A stretch of DNA of 64,000 bases from JAWVFM01 sp963823245 (GTDB lineage Bacteria; Actinomycetota; Thermoleophilia; Solirubrobacterales; 70-9), in the NCBI GenBank assembly GCA_963823245.1, contig CAWGKQ010000010.1, positions 248,001-312,000 of the forward strand, read 5' to 3'. Every line of letters begins with the position of its first letter. Position 1 is the stretch's first letter. A program made the translations under genes and the position numbers. Below are positions 1 through 9,742 of the stretch, piece after piece. Below the pieces are notes generated by a model. That model did no database searches. It was given only the letters and a program-made list of their open reading frames with translations, and was not told the origin of the DNA.

Positions 1-1323
1 CTCGCCGCAGGCGCTCCGCTGGGCGAGCTGGCGGCCTCAGGGGAGCTCACCGACCGCGACGTCGCCGAGGTCGGCATCGACGTCTGCGGCGCGCTCTGCC
101 ACGCGCACTCGCGCGGCGTCGTCCATCGCGACGTCAAGCCGGCCAACGTGGTGGTGAGCCGCAACGGATCGGGCACGGCCGCGAAGCTCATGGATTTCGG
201 CATCGCGTCGCTGGCCGGCGAGGCGCGGCTCACCGGCACCGGTGAGGTGGTCGGGACGCTCGCCTACATGGCGCCCGAGCAGGCCGACGGCGGCGAGGTT
301 GGCGAAGCGGCCGACGTGTACTCCCTGGCCCTGACGCTGTATGAGTGCTGGGCCGGGTTCAACCCGGTCGCCGCCGGGACGCCGGCCGCGACTGCCCGGA
401 GGATCGGCGCGCCGGTGCCGCCGCTCGCGGTTGAGCGCCCGGACCTCCCCGCGGACCTCTGCGCCCTCGTAGACGACTGTCTCGCGCCCGACCCCGCCAT
501 GCGGCCCGGGATCATCGGCCTCGCCGACGCGCTGGCCGGCGAGCTAGAAGAGCTCGACGACGAGCACCGACTACCCGCGGGGAAGCCGGCCGGGCCGGCG
601 CGTGGCAGGAGCGGCCGGGCTGCCCGCCTCGTCGTCGCCGTCGGGCTCATGGCCGCGCTCTGGGTTCTCGCCGGGCCCGCGCACCTGCCTGGCCTCGCCC
701 TCGTGCTCGGCCTGCTGTGCGCTCCGGCGGTGATCTTCGCCGCGCCGATCGAGCGAGCCCTGATCCCCGTCCTCGCACCCGCGCTCGGCGCCGCCACCCT
801 CGGCATCGCCTACCCCGCGTTCGCGGGCAGGCAGGGCGAGGGCTTCGAGCGCGCGGCGCTCGGAGCCCTCGGCTGGTTCTGGCTCGCAGCCGGGGCGGTG
901 GTCCCGGGAATCGGGCGGCATATCGCACCGGTCGCGGGCCCCGGATGGACGCACTCCATCTCGGCGGCCTACCACCAGGTCCTCGTACCGCTCGGAAGCC
1001 TCCACTCGCTCGCCGCGGCGGCGGCGTTCGGTCTCGCGGCCTGGGCGATCGGGCCGATCCTGCGCGCGAGCCACCTGGCGCTGACGCTCGTAGGGGCGGT
1101 GCTGTGGGCGGCGGCCCTGACGGCCGCGGTTCACGCGGTCGTGCCCGCAGTGGCCTCGACTCCGATCGTCGCACTCGCCGCCATCCTGCTCGTGATCTGG
1201 CTCGATCGCCGCACTCCGGGGGCCGAGCCAGGGTGGCGGCGGTTCGCATCCGCACCACTAGGATTCTCCGGGGTCGCCCCCACGTTGCCGGCACCCCAGG
1301 AGCGAAGCCATCAGCGTCCTTAG
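1..1323 (+). CDS. Serine/threonine protein kinase with polytopic membrane C-terminus (5' truncated)
   Basis: The gene enters from outside the window; 440 codons are visible. The first third is the C-lobe of a Hanks-type kinase: catalytic loop HRDVKPANV (about 124-147), a DFG motif (MDFGIAS) and the activation-segment MAPEQ. The ATP-binding N-lobe lies upstream of base 1. After about residue 200 the protein becomes hydrophobic, with several Ala/Leu/Val-rich segments that look like six or more membrane helices, unlike the single-helix PASTA kinase downstream. It sits directly before fhaA in the same direction, so it probably phosphorylates threonines recognised by the FHA proteins of this operon. 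The kinase assignment is secure; its specific role is inferred from position. Confidence 0.85.
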   Translation, partial: LAAGAPLGELAASGELTDRDVAEVGIDVCGALCHAHSRGVVHRDVKPANVVVSRNGSGTAAKLMDFGIASLAGEARLTGTGEVVGTLAYMAPEQADGGEVGEAADVYSLALTLYECWAGFNPVAAGTPAATARRIGAPVPPLAVERPDLPADLCALVDDCLAPDPAMRPGIIGLADALAGELEELDDEHRLPAGKPAGPARGRSGRAARLVVAVGLMAALWVLAGPAHLPGLALVLGLLCAPAVIFAAPIERALIPVLAPALGAATLGIAYPAFAGRQGEGFERAALGALGWFWLAAGAVVPGIGRHIAPVAGPGWTHSISAAYHQVLVPLGSLHSLAAAAAFGLAAWAIGPILRASHLALTLVGAVLWAAALTAAVHAVVPAVASTPIVALAAILLVIWLDRRTPGAEPGWRRFASAPLGFSGVAPTLPAPQERSHQRP

Positions 1324-2077
1324 AAACCTCGAAGCGCGCATCGAAGGCCTGGTCGAGGGCGTCTTCAGCCGCGCTTTCTCATCCCAGGTCCAGCCGGTGG
1401 AGATCGCCCGGAAGCTGGCGAAGGAGATGGACGCGCACAGGACCGCCTCGGTCTCCCGCGTGTACGTGCCGAACCAGTACTCGGTCTGGCTCTCACCCGA
1501 GGACCACGGGCGGATCGAGGGATATGAGCGCTCGCTCGGTCAGGAGCTCTCCGGCTACCTGCTCGAGCACGCCCGGCGCAACGACTATGCCCTCCTCACG
1601 CGGCCCGAGGTGGAGCTGAAGGTCGACGAAAGGCTCCGGCTCGGAGAGTTCGGGATCCAGACTCGCCTCGTGAAGCCCCCGGCGCGCCAGGGCGAGGCGC
1701 CGGCGCAGGGGGAGGAGGGCCACACGATGGTCTACACGGTGCCTCCAAAGGCCTCGCGCGCCAGCGTCAGCCGGCCGGCGGAGCGCCTTGTCGACACCAA
1801 GGCCATCGTGTCGCTCGACGATCGCCGCTATGTGCTGGACGGGCCCGTCGCGGTGCTTGGCCGCTCACGTGAGTGCGATTGCGTCCTGAACGACCCAAAC
1901 GTGTCGCGCCGGCATGCGGAGCTTCGCCGGTCCTCGAACGGCGACTGGCAGGTCGTCGACCTCGGCTCGACCAACGGCGTGAAGGTCAACGACCGGCTCG
2001 TGGACCGCTCCCGCCTCTCGCCCGGCGATCACGTCACGCTCGGAACCACCCACTTCACGTTCGACATCGAGCAGTAG
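1310..2077 (+). CDS. fhaA: FHA-domain protein, FhaA-like (DUF3662 + FHA)
   Basis: The N-terminal about 120 residues match the DUF3662 region of mycobacterial FhaA, and the C-terminal about 90 residues form an FHA domain with the phosphothreonine-binding signatures LGRSREC, SRRHAEL and GSTNG. FhaA-type proteins bind phosphorylated partners in cell-wall synthesis. Start choice is difficult. The reading frame is open from an AGGAG box (1298-1302), and the family N-terminus (SVLRNLEARIEGL) begins at 1310, where the codon is ATC rather than ATG or GTG. The first standard start, GTG at 1397, would delete 29 conserved residues. ATC may be a base error for ATG or a rare start. It overlaps the end of the preceding kinase gene by 14 bases. 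Confidence 0.85.
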   Translation: MSVLRNLEARIEGLVEGVFSRAFSSQVQPVEIARKLAKEMDAHRTASVSRVYVPNQYSVWLSPEDHGRIEGYERSLGQELSGYLLEHARRNDYALLTRPEVELKVDERLRLGEFGIQTRLVKPPARQGEAPAQGEEGHTMVYTVPPKASRASVSRPAERLVDTKAIVSLDDRRYVLDGPVAVLGRSRECDCVLNDPNVSRRHAELRRSSNGDWQVVDLGSTNGVKVNDRLVDRSRLSPGDHVTLGTTHFTFDIEQ

Positions 2078-2117
2078 CGAGCCGTACCGGGGGGCACACC
2101 TTTAGCCTCCCCCTGCC

Positions 2118-2600
2118 TTGAACACCGATCCGATCGCAGTCGGCCTCAAGTTCGCCTTCCTGGCGGTCCTGTACCTGTTCCTGCTGTGGGTGGCGCGCAG
2201 CGCTCTGCGAGAGCTTCGAACCTCGGCGCGCCCGGCGCCGGAGGCGACGGGCGTCCATCCGATCGGCCCCGGGGGGCGCGCGGCGCCGACCGACGCGTGG
2301 GTCGTGGTGCAGACCGGCGGTGGGCTCCAGCCCGGCGAGCGGTTCGACCTCTTCGGCGGCCTCACGATCGGGCGCTCGAGCGAGGCCGATATGAGGATCG
2401 AGGACCGCTTCGCGTCGGGCATCCACGCGCGTTTCTACTCTCGCGGCGGCAGCTACTACGTTGAGGACATGAACTCCACGAACGGCACGTTCCTGAACGG
2501 CGCCCGCCTCGACGGGGAGGCGCGCCTTGGGGACCTCGACGAGATTCGGATCGGCGACACCGAGCTCCGGTTCGAGCTCGACGTCCCCGGGATGGACTAG
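2118..2600 (+). CDS. fhaB: FHA-domain membrane-anchored protein, FhaB/FipA-like
   Basis: 160 residues from a TTG start. An N-terminal hydrophobic helix (about residues 8-27) acts as membrane anchor, followed by a linker and a C-terminal FHA domain with TIGRSSEAD, SGIHARF and NSTNGTFLNG. In actinobacteria this small FHA protein lies next to fhaA and the PP2C phosphatase and is a substrate of the divisome kinases, recruiting partners to the septum. The position, order and size match that arrangement. Confidence 0.85.
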   Translation: MNTDPIAVGLKFAFLAVLYLFLLWVARSALRELRTSARPAPEATGVHPIGPGGRAAPTDAWVVVQTGGGLQPGERFDLFGGLTIGRSSEADMRIEDRFASGIHARFYSRGGSYYVEDMNSTNGTFLNGARLDGEARLGDLDEIRIGDTELRFELDVPGMD

Positions 2601-2624
2601 CCCGTGGACGCCGGAGCGCCGTAG

Positions 2625-3971
2625 ATGCTCGTCGTCGTCGAGGAGGCCTACCGATCCGACGTCGGTAGGCAGCGAAGCGCGAACGAGGACTCCTACTACG
2701 CGCACGCTCCGCTTTTCGCAGTCGCCGACGGGATGGGCGGGGCGCAGGCCGGCGAGGTCGCCTCGCGCATGGCTGCGGAGTCGTTCTCTCCCGGCGCCAA
2801 GGTCGAGACCTCGCCCGAGACCTACCTCCGGGGGATCGCTGAGGACGCGAACGCTCGGATCCACCGGCTGGCCCAGGCCGACTCCTCACGTTCGGGGATG
2901 GGCACGACCCTGACCGCGGCCCTCCTCGAAGACGACGAGCTGAGCCTGGCCCATGTCGGCGACAGTCGCGCGTACCGGTGGCGGGACGGCGAGCTGAAGC
3001 TCCTCACCTCGGACCATTCGCTGGTCGAGGAGCTGCGCCGGCAGGGACGGCTCACCGACGCGCAGGCCGAGGACCACCCGCAGCGCTCGATTATCACCCG
3101 CGCGCTCGGCCCCGAGCCCCAGGTCGAGGTCGACACGATGACCTACCGTGCCCGGCCCGACGACGTGTACCTGATCTGCTCCGACGGCCTCACGACCATG
3201 ATGAAGGAGGCGCCGATCGCGCAGATCCTCGCCGAGTCCGGCACGCTCGAGCAGGCGGTCGATCGCCTCGTCGCCGAGGCCAATGCGGCCGGCGGACGCG
3301 ACAACATCACGGTCGTCGCGTTTCGCCTGGCAGAGGGCGATCCTTCGCGCGCGGCCGACGGCGCCACCCTGGTCGGGCCGGCCGCCGAGGAGGCCGGGCT
3401 CACGGGCGTGGCGGTCCGCGCCGGCACCGCGGAGCACGAGGCCCGGCGGCGCCGCGCGCTCGGTGGCGCCGCGGCGGAGCCGGCGGCCCCCGAGCGCCGG
3501 AGCAGGCGTCGCGGTGTGCTGGTGGCGCTCGCCACGATCGCGATTTCGGTCGGCCTCGCCGTCTTCGCGGTCTGGGGCGTCCGCCAGATCTACTTCCTCG
3601 GGACCGACCCGGGCGGCCGACTCGCCCTGTACCGCGGGCTCCCCTACGAGCTTCCCTTCGGCCTCAAGCTCTACTCGGAGCAGTACGCGGCAGCCGTCCA
3701 GGTCTCGAGCCTCCCGAAGTCCGAGCGCGGGAGCGCGACCGACCACACGCTGCGCTTCCACGATGACGCGGCGAGCCTCCTGAAGCATCTGACGGCCGTG
3801 GCCAAGCCGCCGAAGCCGGTGCGCGTCCCGAAGCCACCGCCACCGCCGAAGCCCAAACAGAACCCGAAGCAACAGAAGCCGAGCGGGCAGCAGGGAGGCC
3901 AGAGCACCTCGAAGAAGCCTGCGGGCGGCGGGGCGGCGCAGAGGAACCCTCAGAGCGGGGCAAAGCAGTGA
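2625..3971 (+). CDS. pstP: PP2C-family Ser/Thr protein phosphatase, PstP/Stp-like
   Basis: 448 residues. The catalytic PP2C domain (about 1-240) holds the metal-binding motifs NEDSYY, VADGMGG, HVGDSRAYR, ICSDGL and GGRDNITVV. One transmembrane helix follows near residues 300-320, then an extracytoplasmic part ending in a Pro/Lys-rich tail rich in PKPP and Gln/Lys. This is the layout of the membrane phosphatase that reverses phosphorylation by the PASTA kinase encoded 2.9 kb downstream. The stop overlaps the GTG start of the next gene (GTGA), implying translational coupling. Confidence 0.92.
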   Translation: MLVVVEEAYRSDVGRQRSANEDSYYAHAPLFAVADGMGGAQAGEVASRMAAESFSPGAKVETSPETYLRGIAEDANARIHRLAQADSSRSGMGTTLTAALLEDDELSLAHVGDSRAYRWRDGELKLLTSDHSLVEELRRQGRLTDAQAEDHPQRSIITRALGPEPQVEVDTMTYRARPDDVYLICSDGLTTMMKEAPIAQILAESGTLEQAVDRLVAEANAAGGRDNITVVAFRLAEGDPSRAADGATLVGPAAEEAGLTGVAVRAGTAEHEARRRRALGGAAAEPAAPERRSRRRGVLVALATIAISVGLAVFAVWGVRQIYFLGTDPGGRLALYRGLPYELPFGLKLYSEQYAAAVQVSSLPKSERGSATDHTLRFHDDAASLLKHLTAVAKPPKPVRVPKPPPPPKPKQNPKQQKPSGQQGGQSTSKKPAGGGAAQRNPQSGAKQ

Positions 3972-5335
3972 GCGCCCGCAACCGCGAGCTCCTCGCCCTC
4001 ATCCCGGTCGGGCTCCTGGTGACCGCGGGCTTCGCCGCCGTCCTGATCGTCGAGAGCGACAAGATCAGCGACATCGGCCTCATCTACGGCGGCTACTTCC
4101 TCGCCGTCTGCGTGGGCGTCCACGTCTTCCTGCGGATCCGCGTGCCGCACGCCGATCCCTACCTCTTTCCACTCTGCGCTCTACTCGCCGCCGTCGGCCT
4201 CGTGGTCCTCTTCCGGATCAACGACACGCTCGCGCTCCGGCAGGCGTCGATCTTCGTCGCGGGCGCCGTCCTCTTGGCCGCGACCGTCGTGTTCCTTCGC
4301 GACTACACGAAGCTCGAGCGCTACCGCTACCTGATCGCCATCTTCGGGATCCTTCTGCTCCTGGCTCCGCGCCTGCCCGGGGTCGGCGGGCTCGTCAACG
4401 GGGCCTACCTCGAGATCAAGCTGGGCCCGCTGTCGTTCCAGCCCGCCGAGCTCTCGAAGATCTGCATCGTCATCTTCCTCGCGAGCTACCTCCACGAGCA
4501 TCGCGAGCTCCTCAGCGTGGGCGCCCGAAGAATCGTCGGGCTCACAATTCCGCCACTCAAGCATTTCGGGCCCCTGCTCGTGGTCTGGGGCGCGGCGATG
4601 CTGATGCTCTTCGTCATCCGCGACATCGGCAGCTCGCTGATGTTCTTCGGGGCCTTCCTCGCGCTGCTCTATATCGCGACCAACCGCCTCAGCTACGTGG
4701 TGATCGGCCTGACGCTGTTCCTCGTTGGGTCAGTGCTGATCGCCGGGCAGATCTCACACATCCACGACCGGGTCGAGATCTGGTTGCATCCGTTCGCCAA
4801 GCCCGAGCCCTTCGGCGCCGGGCAGATCCAGCAATCCCTCTTCGCGCAGGCCGACGGCGGGCTCTTCGGAACCGGGCTCGGCGACTCGCTCCTGCGGCTG
4901 CCGGGACCATTCGCTCCGCACTGCTCGGTGCCGTTCCCGGACTGCGGCAGCATCCTTCCGGCGCCGCACACCGACGAGATCTACGCGGTCATCGTCTCCG
5001 AGCTCGGCCTCTTCGGCGGTGTGGGCCTCGTCGCGGTCTACGCCCTGGTCGGGGCTCGTGGATTCAAGACCGCTGTGATGGCGCCCGACGGGTTCTCGAA
5101 GCTGCTCGCCGCGGGCCTCAGCACCGTCTTCATGCTCCAAGCGTTCGTGATCGTCGGCGGCGTCGTGAAGCTGATCCCGCTGACCGGCGTGACGCTTCCC
5201 TTCGTCAGCTACGGCGGCAGCTCGGTCATAGCCAACTTCATATTGCTCGGGCTCCTGCTCGTGATCTCGGAGCGGGCCCGCCGCCCGCCAGCCGAGCATT
5301 CGCACGGTGATCCCGTCGTTGGGGGCGTGCCATGA
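3968..5335 (+). CDS. FtsW/RodA/SpoVE-family peptidoglycan glycosyltransferase
   Basis: 455 residues, about ten to twelve membrane helices. The SEDS-family signatures are visible: FQPAELSKI in the middle and the C-terminal LPFVSYGGSS motif. SEDS proteins polymerise lipid II glycan strands in partnership with a class B PBP, which is the next gene, overlapping by ATGA. GTG start overlaps the phosphatase stop. In mycobacteria the equivalent position is called rodA; whether this copy serves division or elongation cannot be read from the sequence. Confidence 0.92.
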   Translation: MSARNRELLALIPVGLLVTAGFAAVLIVESDKISDIGLIYGGYFLAVCVGVHVFLRIRVPHADPYLFPLCALLAAVGLVVLFRINDTLALRQASIFVAGAVLLAATVVFLRDYTKLERYRYLIAIFGILLLLAPRLPGVGGLVNGAYLEIKLGPLSFQPAELSKICIVIFLASYLHEHRELLSVGARRIVGLTIPPLKHFGPLLVVWGAAMLMLFVIRDIGSSLMFFGAFLALLYIATNRLSYVVIGLTLFLVGSVLIAGQISHIHDRVEIWLHPFAKPEPFGAGQIQQSLFAQADGGLFGTGLGDSLLRLPGPFAPHCSVPFPDCGSILPAPHTDEIYAVIVSELGLFGGVGLVAVYALVGARGFKTAVMAPDGFSKLLAAGLSTVFMLQAFVIVGGVVKLIPLTGVTLPFVSYGGSSVIANFILLGLLLVISERARRPPAEHSHGDPVVGGVP

Positions 5336-6820
5336 ACGCTCCCATCGTGCGGGTCTACGCGCTCCTGCTCCTGCTCCTGGCCCTGCTCGTCTGGAAGACG
5401 TCGCAGTGGGCGGTGTTCGACGCCGACGCGCTCAAGGACAACTCGGCGAACCGGCGCCCCCTGATCGAGGCGCAGACGATCCACCGCGGCGACATCAAGA
5501 CCGCCGACGGAACCGTTGTCGCCGAGAGCTCGCCCGAGGGCGGCGGCCCGAACCCCGTGTACGTGCGCAGCTATCCGACGGGGTCGCTGTTCGGGAACCC
5601 CGTCGGCTACAGCTTCATCCAGGCGGGGCAGACCGGAATCGAGCGCTCGGAGAACGACGCCCTCGTCGGCAACCAGAACGAGTTCTCCTCGATCATCGAC
5701 CAGCTGCGCGGCATCACGCAGCAGGGCGCCAACGTCACCCTCACGGTCGACGCGAACGTGCAGCGCCTCGCCACCGACGAGCTCAACTCTGCGATCGCCA
5801 GCACGCCCGGCGCCTCGGGCTTCGGCGGGTCGGCCGTGGCCCTCGACCCCACGACCGGGGCCATCAAGGCGATGGTCTCGGTGCCTGGGTTCGACCCGAA
5901 CAAGGCGAGGACGTCGGCGGGGCTTCACGAGCTGAACAACGCGAAGGGCCCGTCGGCGATCGTCAACCGCGCCACGCAGGGCACCTACCCGCCCGGCTCG
6001 ACGATGAAGGTGGTCACGGCGGCCGCGGCGCTCGACTCGGGCCAGTTCACGCCGGCATCGGTGCTCAGCGGCGCCTCGCCGCAGACGATCGGCGGCGTGC
6101 CCCTCTCGAACGCCGGCGGCGAGCAGTTCGGCGACATCGACATGACGACCGCCCTCACCTTCTCCGTCAACACCTACTTCGCCCAGGTCGGCGAGAAGCT
6201 CGGGCCCGCGACGATGTTCAAGTACATGGACCGCTTCGGGTTCTTCCACGACCCGCAGCTCGACTACCCGGTCCAGCAGATGGTCGCCGAGCGGCGTCTA
6301 TTCCACCGACGGGTCCCACCTCCTGACCGAGAACCAGCCGATCGACATCGGGCGCGTCGCGATCGGGCAGGGCCAGCTCCTCACGACGCCGATCCAGATG
6401 GCGGAGGTGGCCGCCGCCGTCGCGAACGGGGGCGTTCTCGACAAGCCCACGTTCGTCCAGGAGGTCACCGACGCCGACGGGCGAACGATCAGCTCGCTCC
6501 ATCCCGAGGCCCAGTCGACCGTGATGAGCACGAAGACGGCCGACGAGCTCACGAGCATGATGACCAAGGTGACGCAGGAGGGAACAGCCGCCGGGCTGAC
6601 CGTCGAGGGCCTGCCGTTCGCGGGCAAGACCGGGACGGCGGAGATCGGCGACCCGGCGAGCGGCGTCCACCAGCCCTGGTTCATCGGCTTCGCCCCGGCG
6701 ACCGACCCGAAGGTCGCGGTCGCCGTGACGCTCGAGCGCTGCCAGGGCTGCTTCGGTGGCGAGGTCGCGGGGCCGGTGGCGACGAAGATCATGGACGCGG
6801 TCCTCAACGAGGGAGGCTGA
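5332..6820 (+). CDS. pbpA: Class B penicillin-binding protein (PbpA/FtsI type), frame interrupted
   Basis: A transpeptidase of about 495 residues, close to actinobacterial PbpA. An N-terminal signal anchor (LLLLLALLVW) is followed by a short dimerisation region. The transpeptidase domain has the active-site PPGSTMKV (SxxK, near 5998), SVN (near 6165) and AGKTGTAE (near 6620). The reading frame changes by one base near 6287-6291: the first frame runs to QQMVA and the second resumes at SGVYSTDG, both parts fitting the family without a gap. All catalytic motifs survive, so an indel error is likelier than a real pseudogene. It overlaps the SEDS gene by ATGA, forming the usual SEDS-PBP pair. Confidence 0.88.
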
Positions 6821-6823
6821 GGG

Positions 6824-8766
6824 ATGGCCCCCCTCGCCACGGACACCCTCGTGGCCGGCCGCTACCGGCTGCTTCACCGCATCGGCGCCGGTGGCATGGC
6901 CGACGTCTGGGCGGCCGACGACCAGATGCTCGACCGGCGCGTCGCGCTCAAGTTCCTGCTCCCTCGCTACACCGAGGATCAGCAGTTCGTCGAGCGGTTC
7001 CGCCGCGAAGCGGCGGCGGCTGCGGGGCTTCAGCATCCGAACGTCGTCAGCGTCTACGACCGCGGCGAGCACGAGGGCGTCCCCTTCATCGCCATGGAGT
7101 ACGTCGAGGGCGCCTCGCTGAAGGACCTCATCGAGCGCGGCCTCTCGGTCGGCGAGGCGATCGAGATCACGCGCCAGGTCCTGGCCGGGGTCCGGTTCGC
7201 CCACTCGAAGAGCATCATCCACCGCGACCTGAAGCCGCAGAACATCCTCGTCGACGGCGAGGGGCGGGCGCGGGTCGCCGACTTCGGGATCGCGCGCGCA
7301 GGCGCTTCTGAGATCACCCAGACGGGGTCGGTGCTCGGCACCGCGCAGTACCTGTCTCCCGAGCAGGCGCAGGGGCTTCCGGTCACGGCGGCTTCCGACC
7401 TCTACTCGGTCGGGGCGATGCTCTACGAGTGCCTCACGGGCCAGGTCCCCTTCGATGCCGACACGCCGGTAGCGGTCGCGCTGAAGCAGGTCTCCGAGCA
7501 GCCGCGGCCGCCGAGCCAGCTCAACCCGCAGGTCTCACCCGCCCTCGACGCCATCGTGCTGCGCGCGCTGGCGAAGGACCCGGAGAACCGGTTCAACTCG
7601 GCCGACGAGTTCCTCCGCGCGCTCGACTCCGCAGAGGCCGATCCCTCCGGGCGCGGCCTGGGTGACACGGCGTCCTACACCGCCGCGGCGGCCGCGGCGC
7701 CGCGCGCGCTGCGGGGAGCGCGCTCGCCGACGCCGGCACGCAGCCCCCGCCCGGCGAGGGCGAGCCCTCCGAGCAGGGCTTCTGGACCCGCAACCGGATC
7801 TTGGCCGCGGGCGTGATCGTCGCCCTGCTGATCGCCGCGGCGCTGGTGTGGTTCTTCGCCCTGCGAGACACGACATCGCAGGCGCCGGTGCCGAAGGTCA
7901 CCGACCTGCTCCAGCAGCAGGCCGAGCGCAAGCTGAAGAACAGGGGCTTCGATGTGCAGACCGCGCTCGCCCCCAACCAGCGGCCGCCGGGGACGGTCCT
8001 CGAGCAGGACCCGCGGGCGGGCACCGTCGTCGACGAGGGATCGACCGTGACGCTCACGGTCTCGAGCGGGCCGGGTGTGGGCACGGTGCCGAACGTCGTC
8101 GGCAAGACCGGTCGACGTCGCGACGAAGATCTTGGAGAAATCCCGGTTCAAGGTCAAGATCGAGCGCCAGCACTCGGACCAGTCCGCCGGGCAGGTGATC
8201 GCGCAGGACCCGGCGCCGGACTCGCACAGCCCGCGCGGCACGATCCGTGACGCTCACCGTCTCGCTCGGCCCGAACCTCGTCACCGTCCCCTCGGTGGTC
8301 GGGCAGCAGCAGGCCACGGCAGAGACGGCGATCCGGCAGGCCGGCCTCAAGCCGCGCTCCGTGAACCAGAACGCCGATGAGCCCGCGGGCACGGTGACCG
8401 ACGAGAGCCCGACGGCCGGCACCTCGGTCGACAAGGGAAGCGTGGTCACGATCACGGTCTCGAACGGCGCCGGGTCGGTCGTGGTGCCGAACGTCGTCGG
8501 CCAAACCGAGTCCGCCGCTCGGAGCACGCTCGAGCTCGAACGGCGTTCGCAAGGTCAACGTGCAGCACCAGACGACCACCGACGAATCGCAGGACGGCCG
8601 CGTGGCGAGCCAGTCGCCGACCGCCGGCACGCGCATCCGCTCGAGCGACAGCGTGACGATCTTCGTGGCGGTGTTCAAGCAGACGACGACCACCACGACG
8701 ACACCGACGACGACCACCACGCCGACGACCACCACGACACCCGGCGGCGGCGGGACCGGGCCGTAG
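6824..8766 (+). CDS. pknB: PASTA-domain Ser/Thr protein kinase (PknB-like), frame interrupted
   Basis: The intracellular kinase domain spans about residues 10-270: glycine loop GAGGMADVW, VALKFL, catalytic HRDLKPQNIL, DFGIARA and LSPEQ. A transmembrane helix (VIVALLIAAALVWFF, near 7816-7860) is followed by four PASTA repeats (about 7876-8670), each ending in TVTLTV/TVTITV-like strands, and a Thr-rich tail with Gly. PASTA domains sense muropeptides or lipid II. The frame changes near 7705, 8110, 8245 and 8540, yet each segment continues the same architecture, so the gene is annotated whole. Its stop precedes the ligase start by one base. Confidence 0.9.
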
Positions 8767-8767
8767 C

Positions 8768-9742
8768 GTGAGGGTCGCGGTCCTCCGCGGCGGGCGCTCG
8801 AGCGAGCATGAGGTGTCGCTCAGCTCGGGCGAGTCGGTCGCCGCGGGGCTGCGCGAGGCCGGCCACGAGGTGGTCGATGTCGTCATCGCACGCGACGGGC
8901 GCTGGGCCGCCGACGGGGCCGAGGTCGAGCTTCGCCCGGGCGGCGGGCTCCTCGGCTGCGACGTGGCCTTCCCGGTGCTTCACGGCCCGTTCGGCGAGGA
9001 CGGGACGGTCCAGGGACTCCTCGAGTGCCTCGACGTCGCCTACGCGGGCCCGGGCGTCCTGGCCGCCGCGCTGACGATCGACAAGCTCACCTTCAAGCGC
9101 CTTCTCGCCTTCGAGGGCGTTCCTCAGGTCGAGTTCTGCGAGGCGGGTGAGGACGCGCTGGCGGGAGCGGGCGGCCGCCATGACCCGGCCCGCTCTGGGT
9201 GAAGCCGGCCGGCTCGGCTCGAGCGTCGGGCATCTCGAGGGTCGTCGAACCCGGAGGCGGAGCTCGACGAGGCGGTCGCCGCGGCCGCGGAGCACGACCC
9301 CCGGGTGATCATCGAGGCCGACGCGCAGGCACGCGAGGTTGAGTGCTCGGTGATCGGGAACTCGACGAGCCCGAGGCCTCCCAGCCCGGCGAGATCGTGG
9401 TCCACGGCGACTGGTACGACTACGAGCGCAAGTACGAGGAAGGCGGGATGGAGCTGGTGGTCCCGGCGCCGATCGGCGACGACGCCGTCGCCAGGGTGCG
9501 CGAGCTGGCGGTGCGCGTCTTCAAGGCGACCGGCTGCACGGGCCTCGCGCGCTGCGACTTCTTCGTCCGCGAGGACGGCGAGGTGCTCGTGAACGAGCTC
9601 AACACGATCCCCGGGTTCACCTCGACGAGCGTGTTCGCGAAGCTCTTCGAGGCGAGCGGGATCTCCTACCCCGACCTCTGCGACCGCCTGGTGAAGCTCG
9701 GCGATCGAGCGGTACGAGCGCGAGCGCTCGTACCGCTACTAG
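8768..9742 (+). CDS. ddl: D-alanine--D-alanine ligase, frame interrupted
   Basis: An ATP-grasp ligase of about 325 residues making D-Ala-D-Ala for the peptidoglycan stem. Signatures: LRGGRSSEHEVSL at the N-terminus, PVLHGPFGEDGTVQG, KPARLGSSVGIS-like ATP-grasp region and the C-terminal LVNELNTIPGFTSTS with metal-binding residues. Frame changes occur near 9165, 9210, 9240 and 9360, and the last codons are uncertain: one frame stops at 9742 and another at 9750. The end coincides with a strong hairpin. Location of ddl at the end of the kinase/PBP operon couples precursor supply to wall assembly (inference). Confidence 0.85.
9708..9737. terminator. Perfect 13-bp inverted repeat between convergent genes
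   Basis: Arms 9708-9720 and 9725-9737 are perfectly complementary with a CGAG loop. The element lies where ddl (plus) and the kinase gene (minus) converge, and it uses the last codons of ddl. There is no T-tract on either side, so it may act as a bidirectional hairpin barrier rather than a textbook intrinsic terminator. Confidence 0.6.

Noticed and set aside
2055..3872. Long minus-strand reading frames opposite the FHA/PP2C genes
   Set aside because: High GC gives long antisense frames; these are Arg/Gly-rich with no family features and lie opposite well-identified genes.
6287..6291. Programmed ribosomal frameshift in pbpA
   Set aside because: No slippery heptamer or downstream structure specific to this site, and the same kind of break recurs in many unrelated genes; error is more likely.
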